NCBI RefSeq assembly: GCF_900113065.1
Contig: NZ_FOOA01000003.1
Coordinates: 124,001-188,000, forward strand
Source: Aureimonas phyllosphaerae
Lineage (GTDB): Bacteria > Pseudomonadota > Alphaproteobacteria > Rhizobiales > Rhizobiaceae
Reading direction: 5' to 3'
DNA length: 64,000 nt
Shown here: piece after piece, positions 27,750-35,338 of the stretch
Layout: every line of letters begins with the position of its first letter
Position numbering within the stretch: the first letter of the stretch is position 1
Made by a program: the position numbers and the translations under genes
Notes under the pieces: generated by a model
Database searches by the model: none
What the model saw: the letters and a program-made list of their open reading frames with translations, nothing else
Told to the model about the DNA's origin: nothing

Positions 27750-28523
27750 ATGTATCGCGAGAAATCCGACCTTTCCGGCCGCGCCGCCTTCATCACCGGC
27801 GGCGGGCGCGGCATCGGCCTGTGCACCGCCGAAGCCCTTCTGGAGCATGGCGCGCGCGTCGTGATCTCCGACCGCGACCCGGCCGTTCTGGAGGCCGGGC
27901 GCGCAGAACTCGCGGAGAAGGGTTGGGAGATCGATGCCGTCACGCTCGACGTTACGGACTCCAAAGCCGTCGCCCGCGCCGCCGCGGACGCCAACGAGCG
28001 CCACGGGGGCATCGACATCCTGATCGCCAACGCCGGCATCGCCTGGCCGGACACGCCGGGCGAAAGCATGACCGACGAGGTCTGGCACAAGGTCGTCGAT
28101 GTGGACCTCAACGGCTGCTACTGGTCGTGCCGCGAGTTCGGACGCGCCATGCTGGAGCGCGGGCGGGGTTCGATCGTCACGGTCGGCTCGATGTCGGGCC
28201 TCATCTCCAACAAGCCGCAGCGGCAGGTGCACTACAACGCTGCGAAAGCCGGCGTGCACCACATGACGCGCTCGCTCGCGGGCGAGTGGGCTCCGCGCGG
28301 CGTGCGCGTCAATTCGGTCGCGCCGACCTATGTTGACACGGCCATGTCGCGCGGCGGCTTCACCGACGACGCCTTGATGCCGACCTGGATGGCGTCGACC
28401 CCGATGAACCGCCCGGCGCGCGCCGACGAGATCGCCTCCGCGATCCTGTTCCTCGCCACGGACGCGTCGAGCGCGATGACGGGATCGATCGTAACGGTGG
28501 ATTGCGGCTACACCATTTGGTAA
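27750..28523 (+). CDS. SDR family oxidoreductase (sugar/polyol dehydrogenase-like)
   Basis: A 257-residue classical SDR. Motifs: ITGGGRGIG at 15-23, the NAG motif in IANAGIAW at about 93-100, catalytic Ser in VGSMSG, YNAAK (Tyr/Lys of the active site) and a C-terminal SSAMTGSIVTVDCGYTIW. Asp at the end of the second strand (VVISDRD) favours NAD(H). This form resembles polyol and sugar dehydrogenases. It lies immediately after the ADP-kinase-like gene and likely shares its transcript; a role in oxidising a polyol to the ketose used by the kinase is inference. Confidence 0.88.
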   Translation: MYREKSDLSGRAAFITGGGRGIGLCTAEALLEHGARVVISDRDPAVLEAGRAELAEKGWEIDAVTLDVTDSKAVARAAADANERHGGIDILIANAGIAWPDTPGESMTDEVWHKVVDVDLNGCYWSCREFGRAMLERGRGSIVTVGSMSGLISNKPQRQVHYNAAKAGVHHMTRSLAGEWAPRGVRVNSVAPTYVDTAMSRGGFTDDALMPTWMASTPMNRPARADEIASAILFLATDASSAMTGSIVTVDCGYTIW

Positions 28524-28587
28524 CCAAACCTCACCTCGCATTGCAGCACGGCGGGGGCGCATCGCGAAGACCCTCATAGGATCACCC

Positions 28588-29397
28588 ATGGACGCCCCCA
28601 CCAAACGCGTCGAGATCATTCCCGCCAAGCGGCGCGCGATGATCCTTGACTACCTGAAGGTCAACGGGACGGCCTCGATCGGCGAGCTCACCGAGGCGAT
28701 CGGCGGCTCGCAGTCCACGATCCGCCGCGACCTCGAACAGCTGACCGAGGGCGGCTATCTCGAGCGCACGCACGGCGGTGCGCTGCTCGTGCCCCCCTTG
28801 CGCGCCACGTTCGAGCGCGAGCCGGCGCTCAACGCCCACTACCAGCACCGCCAAAAGGCGGCGATCGGCCAGGAGGCGGCGACACGCCTCAAAGGCGGTG
28901 AGAGCGTGATCTTCGATTCCAGCTCGACCGTGATCGAGGTGGTGCGGGCGACCGCCCTCCGTCGTCTGCCCCTTACCGTCGTCACCAACAATATCGAGAT
29001 CGCGCGGATCGGCTCCAGCGTGCCGGAATGGCGGGTGATCGTCACCGGCGGCACCTTGCGGCCTGGCGGAGACCTCCTGACCGGCCAGCCCGGCGAGCCG
29101 TTCTTCGAGACGATCCATGCCGACGTCTGCTTCACCGGCGCCTATGCCGTGACCGGACAGATCCTGACCGACGCCTCGATGGAGATCGCCTCGATCAAGC
29201 GGGCGATGATCCGCTCGGCGCGGCGCACGATTCTCCTCGTCGACAGCACCAAGTTCCAGGCGCCCGCCTTCTGCACCTTCGCCCAGCTGTCGCAGATCTC
29301 CGAAGTCATTACCGACCAGGGCGTCGACGCCGATATCGCGTCCAGCCTGCGCGCCAGCGGCACGGAGCTCACCGTCGTTCCCCTGTCAGGCGACTGA
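28588..29397 (+). CDS. DeoR/GlpR family transcriptional regulator
   Basis: A 269-residue regulator. The N-terminal winged helix-turn-helix (RAMILDYLKVNGTASIGELT, then GSQSTIRRDLEQL) has the classical DeoR signature. The C-terminal DeoR sensor domain (QEAATRLKGGESVIFDSSST, TNNIEIA, TGGTLRPGGDLLTG) binds sugar phosphates in this family. It probably represses the aldolase/kinase/SDR genes until a phosphorylated intermediate accumulates. Confidence 0.92.
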   Translation: MDAPTKRVEIIPAKRRAMILDYLKVNGTASIGELTEAIGGSQSTIRRDLEQLTEGGYLERTHGGALLVPPLRATFEREPALNAHYQHRQKAAIGQEAATRLKGGESVIFDSSSTVIEVVRATALRRLPLTVVTNNIEIARIGSSVPEWRVIVTGGTLRPGGDLLTGQPGEPFFETIHADVCFTGAYAVTGQILTDASMEIASIKRAMIRSARRTILLVDSTKFQAPAFCTFAQLSQISEVITDQGVDADIASSLRASGTELTVVPLSGD

Positions 29398-29400
29398 CCG

Positions 29401-30393
29401 TCAGGCCGACGCGCGCACCGTCAGCCGCGCCGGCAGAAGAATGCGCGTCGCCGCCTCGGGGCCGTCGCGAAGAGCATCGAGCAGCATCCGGGTCGCGAGC
29501 GCCGCGTGGGCCTCCACGTCCTGCGCCATCGTGGTCAGCGCCGGGCAGGCGTACCGGCTGAGCGGATGGTCGTCGTGTCCCGCGATCCGCAACGCGCCCG
29601 GCGCTTGGCCGATCGTCACGCCGCGCGCGAAGGCGGCCGCGAGCGCGCCCAGCGCCAGCCGGTCGTTGGCGCACAGGAGGCTGCGGAAGCGGGGCGGCCC
29701 CGTTTGGAGGATCGCCTCCATCGCCTCGAAGCCGAGACGCTCGAAGTCCCAGCCGTTGCCGGGTGGCGTGATCCGGTGCGGCGCAAGCCCGCGTTCAGCC
29801 ATGCGCGAGAGGTAGCGGGCCCGGCGCTCGCGAGCGCTAGCGTTCACGTCCGGCATGTCGAGATAGGCCGGTGCCTCGCCGCCCTCCGCCAGATAATCCA
29901 CCAGCGCGGCGACGCTCTGCCCGTTGTCGTTGCCGACGAAGCCGCCCGCCGCGCCCGACGCGCTGTCGAGAAAGACGAGAGGCATGCGCTCGCCGAGCGT
30001 CCGCGCCGGTTCCGCCAGAGCGTCCGCCCCGCAGGACGCGATCAGCGCGCCCGAGACCCGCTGGTCGAGCAGCGTTCGAAGCGCCAGCGCCTCGCCTTCC
30101 GCCTCGCCGCGCGACGACAGGACGAGCGGCCAGAAGCCCGCCGACCGGCAGTGCTCTTCCAGAAGCGCGACGAGCGCGGCGTAGAACGGGTCGGCGACGG
30201 TCGGCACCACGATGCCGATGGTGCGAGCCCGCCGCCGATTGAGATTGCGCGCGAAGGGGTTCGGCCGGTAGTCGGACTGTGCCAGCGCCGCCTCGATGCG
30301 TTTACGCGTCGCGGGACGCACGCTTGCGGGATCGTCGAAGAACTTCGCCAGCGTCGGGCGCGACAGCCCACAGGCCTTGGCAAAGTCCTCCAT
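29401..30393 (-). CDS. LacI family transcriptional regulator
   Basis: A 330-residue repressor. The N-terminal helix-turn-helix is AKACGLSRPTLAKFFDDP followed by the hinge RPNPFARNLNRRRA. The periplasmic-binding-protein-like domain begins TIGIVVPTVADPFYAALV. The usual first two helix residues of LacI proteins are slightly changed (TLAKFF instead of TVSRVL), but the fold is clear. The start ATG at 30393 gives a slightly short N-terminus. A palindromic operator lies 72 to 93 bp upstream (30465-30486), next to the divergent PfkB-GatZ operon. Confidence 0.9.
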   Translation of the reverse strand: MEDFAKACGLSRPTLAKFFDDPASVRPATRKRIEAALAQSDYRPNPFARNLNRRRARTIGIVVPTVADPFYAALVALLEEHCRSAGFWPLVLSSRGEAEGEALALRTLLDQRVSGALIASCGADALAEPARTLGERMPLVFLDSASGAAGGFVGNDNGQSVAALVDYLAEGGEAPAYLDMPDVNASARERRARYLSRMAERGLAPHRITPPGNGWDFERLGFEAMEAILQTGPPRFRSLLCANDRLALGALAAAFARGVTIGQAPGALRIAGHDDHPLSRYACPALTTMAQDVEAHAALATRMLLDALRDGPEAATRILLPARLTVRASA

Positions 30394-30464
30394 CGTGCGA
30401 TGACGGGGCGGAAGCGGGATGGCGGGTCTCCGTGTCGGAGCAATACCGGCGCATCGTGACCACG

Positions 30465-30486
30465 AAACTTTGCGCGCGTAAAGTTT
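30465..30486. promoter_or_regulatory. Near-perfect 22-bp palindrome, candidate LacI-family operator
   Basis: Half-sites AAACTTT and AAAGTTT flank a CGCGCG centre, with only one mismatched pair (positions 30472 and 30479). A central CG and this length are typical of LacI-family operators. It sits in the 181-bp divergent region between the LacI gene and the PfkB kinase gene, 89 bp before the kinase start, suited to control both. Confidence 0.7.
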
Positions 30487-30574
30487 TCGATTGACCGCCC
30501 TCCCCGCCGGGCGCAGCTTGGCGATGGGCGCGACGGGAGAACCGACACCGCGCCCGCCTTGGGGAGGGCGTGGC

Positions 30575-31522
30575 ATGAAGACGGTGGTGACCGCCGGGGA
30601 AATCGTCGTGGAGATCATGGCGACGCGGATCGGGCAGACATTCTTAGAGCCCGGCCCGCTGGTCGGCCCCTTCCCGTCCGGTGCGCCTGCGATCTTCATC
30701 GACCAAGTCGGCCGGCTCGGCCAGCCCTGCGGCATGATCTCCTCGGTCGGCGCCGACGACTTTGGCACGCTCAATCTCGAACGCCTGACGGCGAGCGGCG
30801 TCGACGTCTCGGCCGTCGCGGTGCATCCCGGCGCCGCCACCGGCAGCGCCTTCGTGCGCTACGCGGCGGACGGCAGCCGCGCCTTCGTGTTCAACATCAA
30901 GGACAGCGCCTGCGGCCTGATGGCGATGACCGGGGCGGCCGAGGCGCTGGTCGACCGTGCCGACCACATCCACGTCATGGGCTCCTCGCTGTTCTCGGAC
31001 GGCGCGATCACCGTGACCAAGGCGGCCGTCCAGCGCATCAAGGCGCGGGGCGGTACGGTCTCCTTCGACCCCAACATCCGGCCCGAACTTCTGGTTGGCG
31101 CCATGCGCGAGGCGCTCGAATGGGTCGCCGCGCGCTGCGACGTCTTCCTGCCGAGCGGCGCCGAACTCTTCCTCTTCACGGCGGCGCATGATGAGAACGG
31201 CGCGGTCGCGGAACTCTTGGCCGCCGGCCGGTCCGCCGTTGTCCTCAAGAAAGGCGGCGACGGCGCTGTCCTCTATGACGCACGAGGGCGCACCGCGGTG
31301 CCGGCCTTCCGCGTCGAGGAGGTCGATCCGACAGGCGCCGGCGATTGTTTCGGTGCCGGCTTCGTCTGCGCGTGGCTGCGTGGCGAGGGCCCAGAGGAGG
31401 CTCTTCGCCTTGCCAGTGCCTGCGGGGCCCTCGCCGTCACACGCAAGGGGCCGATGGAAGGCACGCGCTTCCGCTCCGAGATCGACGACTTCATCGCCTC
31501 GCAGACGGGAGTTGCGGCATGA
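30575..31522 (+). CDS. PfkB family sugar kinase, probable tagatose kinase
   Basis: A 315-residue ribokinase-family enzyme. The C-terminal catalytic motif is DPTGAGDCFGAGF with base Asp257; the first PfkB signature region is near GQPCGMISSVGADDFG. The ribosome-binding site is GGGGAGGG upstream of ATG 30575. The next gene is GatZ-like, overlapping by four bases. In Agrobacterium the same pair is tagatose kinase plus tagatose-6-phosphate 4-epimerase, so phosphorylation of D-tagatose at O6 is the likely reaction. Specificity is by context only. Confidence 0.82.
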   Translation: MKTVVTAGEIVVEIMATRIGQTFLEPGPLVGPFPSGAPAIFIDQVGRLGQPCGMISSVGADDFGTLNLERLTASGVDVSAVAVHPGAATGSAFVRYAADGSRAFVFNIKDSACGLMAMTGAAEALVDRADHIHVMGSSLFSDGAITVTKAAVQRIKARGGTVSFDPNIRPELLVGAMREALEWVAARCDVFLPSGAELFLFTAAHDENGAVAELLAAGRSAVVLKKGGDGAVLYDARGRTAVPAFRVEEVDPTGAGDCFGAGFVCAWLRGEGPEEALRLASACGALAVTRKGPMEGTRFRSEIDDFIASQTGVAA

Positions 31523-32799
31523 GCGCCATCGACCGGCTGCGCGCGCTGCCGCGACGGTTCCAGACGGGCGAGCACGCCGGCGTCACCTCGGTCTGTTCCG
31601 CCCATCCGCTGGTGATCGAAGCGGCGCTGCGACATGGTCTCGCCCGTGACCGCGACGTCCTGATCGAGGCGACCTGCAATCAGGTGAACCAGGACGGCGG
31701 CTACACCGGCATGACGCCGGCCGACTTCCGCCGCTTCGTGGAACGGATCGCCGCAATGGTCGGCTTTCCGCTGGAGCGGCTGGTGCTCGGCGGCGACCAT
31801 CTCGGCCCCAATCCCTGGAAGCATCTCGCTCCGCACGAAGCGATGTCCAAGGCCGAGACGATGATCGAAGGGTTTGCCGCCGCGGGCTTCGCCAAGCTCC
31901 ATCTCGACGCCTCGATGGGATGCGCCGGCGAGCCGGCTGCCCTCGACGACGAGACCGTCGCCCGACGCGCCGCGCGGCTGGCCGAACGGGCGGAGGGCGC
32001 CGTCGCCAGAGGCGGCCTCGTCCCGCCGGTCTACGTGATCGGCACCGAGGTTCCCGTTCCCGGCGGGGCGACCGAAGCTTTGGACCACCTCGTCGTCACT
32101 GGCCGGGAGGCCGTCCGCCATACGGTCGATGTGCACGCGAAGGCGTTTGCGGCGCTCGAGCTCGATGACGCGTTCGCCCGCGTCATCGCGGTGGTCGTGC
32201 AGCCGGGGGTCGAGTTCGGTCACGAGGACATCGTGGTCTATCGGCCGCACGCAGCCGCGGACCTCAAGGGCTTTCTCGTAGAGGAGCCGCGTCTCGTGTT
32301 CGAAGCACACTCGACCGACTACCAGCCGGACGACGCGCTGCGCCGACTGGTGGGTGACGGCTTCGCGATCCTGAAAGTCGGCCCCTGGCTCACCTTCGCG
32401 CTGCGCGAGACGCTCTACGGCCTTTCGCACATCGCCGACATCCTGGCGCCCGCGCCGGGCGAGCCATCGCTGCGCGATGCGATGGAGGCCCTGATGCTGG
32501 AGAAGCCCGACAACTGGCGGAAATACTGCCACGGCTCGGACGCGGAGGTGGCGGTCCAGCGCCATTTCTCGCTCAGCGACCGCATCCGCTACTATTGGCC
32601 TGACGCCGCCGCGCAAGAGGCCGTCGATCGCCTGATGGCGCGGCTCGAAGGTCGCGCGATCCCCCTTCCCCTCGTCGGCCAGCATCTCGGACGCTTGGCC
32701 GAGAGCGTTGCGGCGGGACGGGTCACGCCTGAACCTCGGGCCCTTCTCCTCGCCGGCATCGAGGCGGTGCTCGACCGCTACGACCGCGCCACGCACTGA
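31519..32799 (+). CDS. GatZ/KbaZ-type protein, probable D-tagatose-6-phosphate 4-epimerase
   Basis: A 426-residue protein of the tagatose-bisphosphate aldolase non-catalytic subunit family. Characteristic segments are VCSAHPLVIEAALRHG (about 24-39), EATCNQVNQDGGYTGMTPAD (about 51-70), LGGDHLGPNPW (about 88-98) and KLHLDASMGC. No GatY/KbaY class II aldolase is present nearby, so it cannot be acting as their partner. A lone GatZ homologue in Agrobacterium converts tagatose 6-phosphate to fructose 6-phosphate, and that is the best reading here. It overlaps the kinase gene by ATGA. Confidence 0.85.
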   Translation: MSAIDRLRALPRRFQTGEHAGVTSVCSAHPLVIEAALRHGLARDRDVLIEATCNQVNQDGGYTGMTPADFRRFVERIAAMVGFPLERLVLGGDHLGPNPWKHLAPHEAMSKAETMIEGFAAAGFAKLHLDASMGCAGEPAALDDETVARRAARLAERAEGAVARGGLVPPVYVIGTEVPVPGGATEALDHLVVTGREAVRHTVDVHAKAFAALELDDAFARVIAVVVQPGVEFGHEDIVVYRPHAAADLKGFLVEEPRLVFEAHSTDYQPDDALRRLVGDGFAILKVGPWLTFALRETLYGLSHIADILAPAPGEPSLRDAMEALMLEKPDNWRKYCHGSDAEVAVQRHFSLSDRIRYYWPDAAAQEAVDRLMARLEGRAIPLPLVGQHLGRLAESVAAGRVTPEPRALLLAGIEAVLDRYDRATH

Positions 32800-32816
32800 T
32801 TTCGAAGAGCAGCATC

Positions 32817-33962
32817 ATGGCCCGCATGGGGATCGGCATCATCGGCTGCGGCAATATCGCAGCCACATACCTGCGCAACGCGCGGCTCTTCGGTGACGTG
32901 GCGCTGGTCGCCTGCGCCGACCGCGTGCCCGAGATGGCGGAGCGCCGCGCGGCCGAGTACGGCGTGCGGGCGATGAGCGTCGAGGCGCTGCTCGCCGAGC
33001 CCGACGTCCAGCTTGTTCTGAACCTCACCATTCCAGCCGCCCATCGCGAGGTGACGGAAGCCGCGCTCGGCGCCGGCAAGCACGTCTTCACCGAAAAACC
33101 GCTCGGCGTGACGCTTCGCGAGGGGCGCGCTCTGGTCGAAGAGGCGGAGCGGCGTGGCCTCTCGCTCGGCTCGGCGCCCGACACGTTCCTCGGCGCGGCC
33201 GGCCGGCGGGCGCGCGCGCTGCTCGACGCTGGCGCCATCGGCAAGCCGGTGATCGGCACCGCCTTCATGATGGGGCGCGGCATGGAGCACTGGCACCCCA
33301 ATCCGCAGTTCTACTACCAGCCGGGCGGCGGCCCGGTGCTCGACATGGGACCCTACTACCTGACGATGCTGGTTAATCTCCTCGGGCCTGTGGCGCGCGT
33401 CTCCGCCGTCGCGCGCACGGGTCAGGAGACGCGCGAGATCACCGCCGAAGGCCCCTTTCAGGGCACGCGTTTTCCCGTCGGAACCCCGACGAGCCTCCTG
33501 TCGCTTCTGGAATTCCGGGGCGGTGCAGCGGTCACCTTCGGCGCCTCGTGGGACGTCTTCCGCCACTCCAACCACCCGATCGAACTCCACGGCACAGACG
33601 GTTCGGTCCGGCTGCCCGACCCCGACACGTTCGGCGGGGACGTGTCGCTTTCGCCGCGCGGCGAGCCGTGGCAGAAGCACCCGAGCGAGCCCGAGACGTT
33701 CGGCGCGATTAACTGGCCGTTCGATGCGCCGCGCATCGCCAACTACCGCATGCTCGGCGTCGCCGATCTCGTGCGCTCCATCACGGAGGGACGCCCGGCA
33801 CGCGCCTCCGGTCGCCTCGCCCTCCATGTCCTCGAGGTCATGGAGGCGATCCTCACCGCAGCGGACATTGGCCAGCCTGTCGACATCGAAAGCCGGCCCG
33901 AACGGCCCGCGGCGCTCGGCGACGCCGAGGCCGAAGCCCTCCTCTCGGGCGATCCGTCATGA
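32817..33962 (+). CDS. Gfo/Idh/MocA family oxidoreductase
   Basis: A 381-residue NAD(P)-dependent enzyme. The Rossmann motif IGIIGCGNIA is at about 5-14. The family's EKP motif (HVFTEKPLG, about 93-101) contains the conserved lysine. The C-terminal domain shows DMGPYYLTML (about 174-183), where the catalytic histidine of many homologues is replaced by tyrosine-containing sequence. Substrates of this family are sugars, inositols and amino sugars. It follows gatZ by 17 bp and overlaps the esterase gene, so it belongs to the LacI-controlled operon. Confidence 0.88.
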   Translation: MARMGIGIIGCGNIAATYLRNARLFGDVALVACADRVPEMAERRAAEYGVRAMSVEALLAEPDVQLVLNLTIPAAHREVTEAALGAGKHVFTEKPLGVTLREGRALVEEAERRGLSLGSAPDTFLGAAGRRARALLDAGAIGKPVIGTAFMMGRGMEHWHPNPQFYYQPGGGPVLDMGPYYLTMLVNLLGPVARVSAVARTGQETREITAEGPFQGTRFPVGTPTSLLSLLEFRGGAAVTFGASWDVFRHSNHPIELHGTDGSVRLPDPDTFGGDVSLSPRGEPWQKHPSEPETFGAINWPFDAPRIANYRMLGVADLVRSITEGRPARASGRLALHVLEVMEAILTAADIGQPVDIESRPERPAALGDAEAEALLSGDPS

Positions 33963-34909
33963 CGCTCGATCCGCAGGCCGCCGAGGTTCTGGCGCTCGGA
34001 GCCCGATCCACGTCTCCCCCATTCGAGGACGGGACACCCGAGGCCGCACGGCGCGCCTACCACCTGTCCTACCTCGCGCTGCGAGGCGATCTCGAACCCG
34101 TTGCGGAGACCCGCGACACCGCGATCGAGGGCCCGGGCGGCCCGATCCCTGTCCGCATTCACCACGGTATCGGCGCGCCGGCCGAGGGAGCACCCGCGCT
34201 TCTCTATCTACACGGCGGCGGCTGGGTGATCGGCGACCTCGATTCCCACGACGACATCTGCCGCTGGTTCGCCAATGCCGCCCGCTGCGTCGTGGTCTGC
34301 CCGGACTACCGGCTGGCGCCCGAACACCGCTTTCCCGCCGCGATCGAGGATGCCGGTGCCGTCCTGTCCCACATGGTCGCGGAGGCCGCAGGGCTCGGCA
34401 TCGATGCCGAGCATATTGCCGTCGCCGGGGACAGCGCCGGCGGCAACCTCGCGGCGGTGCTGGCGATCCAGTCGCGGGACGGCACCGTGCCGCCGCTGGA
34501 GGCGCAACTCCTTCTCTATCCCAACACGGACGCCGGCCAGACGGCGGACAGCTACGGTCGGTTCGCCGAAGGCTTTGGCCTGACGCGCCGGACGATGCGC
34601 TGGTTCCGCGACCAGTATGTGCGCAGCGACGACGACATCGCCGATTGGCGCGTCTCGCCCTTGCGGGTCGATCGCCTCGACGGCGCGCCCCCGGCCTTCG
34701 TCGCGCTCGCGGGGCAGGACATCCTCCACGACGAAGGGGCGGCCTATGCCGAGCGGCTCCGCGGGGCGGGCGTGCCGCTCGTCGTGCGCCACCTTGCCGA
34801 TCAGATCCACGGCTTCGTCTCGGCCGGCCGCTACATCGACGCCGCGCGCCGAACGGTCTTGGAAGCGGCGGACGCCTGGTCCCGATTTCGAACGAATGTG
34901 ACGGAGTGA
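33959..34909 (+). CDS. Alpha/beta hydrolase, hormone-sensitive-lipase-type esterase
   Basis: A 316-residue cytosolic esterase. The oxyanion motif HGGGW starts at His85 and the nucleophile is Ser159 in GDSAGGN. The remaining triad residues are probably Asp in GQDILHDEG and His in QIHGFVS. This is the bacterial HSL (family IV) carboxylesterase layout. It overlaps the oxidoreductase gene by four bases; it may hydrolyse an ester or lactone made by that enzyme, which is inference. Confidence 0.9.
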   Translation: MTLDPQAAEVLALGARSTSPPFEDGTPEAARRAYHLSYLALRGDLEPVAETRDTAIEGPGGPIPVRIHHGIGAPAEGAPALLYLHGGGWVIGDLDSHDDICRWFANAARCVVVCPDYRLAPEHRFPAAIEDAGAVLSHMVAEAAGLGIDAEHIAVAGDSAGGNLAAVLAIQSRDGTVPPLEAQLLLYPNTDAGQTADSYGRFAEGFGLTRRTMRWFRDQYVRSDDDIADWRVSPLRVDRLDGAPPAFVALAGQDILHDEGAAYAERLRGAGVPLVVRHLADQIHGFVSAGRYIDAARRTVLEAADAWSRFRTNVTE

Positions 34910-35017
34910 CGCGCGGATTGCCGCAAAACCCTTCCCGAATCGCGCCCCTTGCGTATTTCGCCATGGAGGATGGGCCACCGGGCTCGTTGGCCCGAAACCC
35001 TACAAGAAACGGCGGCG

Positions 35018-35194
35018 ATGGAAGAGGTCGATCCCATCATCACGATCCTGCGGCTTGTCGAGGAGGAAGACGACGGCAGCGCCATCGCGCGCCGCTTCTT
35101 CGAGAACCATCCCGACCTCGATCGCGCCGCGTTCCTGGAAGCCTGTTCCGTGGCGCTCGACATCATCGGCCTGAAGCCCTCGCAGCTCCACTAG
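35018..35194 (+). CDS. 58-aa acidic protein of unknown function
   Basis: A short open frame starting MEEVDPIIT, with two amphipathic helices (ILRLVEEEDDGSAIARRFFE and FLEACSVALDIIG). It is acidic and lacks a signal peptide or membrane helix. A weak GGCGGCG precedes the ATG at 35018; a longer start at 34949 is possible but gives a basic, low-complexity extension. I do not recognise a family. It follows the esterase by about 110 bp. Confidence 0.5.
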   Translation: MEEVDPIITILRLVEEEDDGSAIARRFFENHPDLDRAAFLEACSVALDIIGLKPSQLH

Positions 35195-35338
35195 CGGACT
35201 GTGGGGGCGTAGCGGACACTGGTCGGCAGGCGCGGCGCGGGACGGATGGGACGTCGGGCGCCGCCCTGCCTGTGCAGTGTTGCAGAGCTCCTATAGCCGA
35301 TGCCTCATAACGGAAGCATGACGGTTCACCCGCTGATT

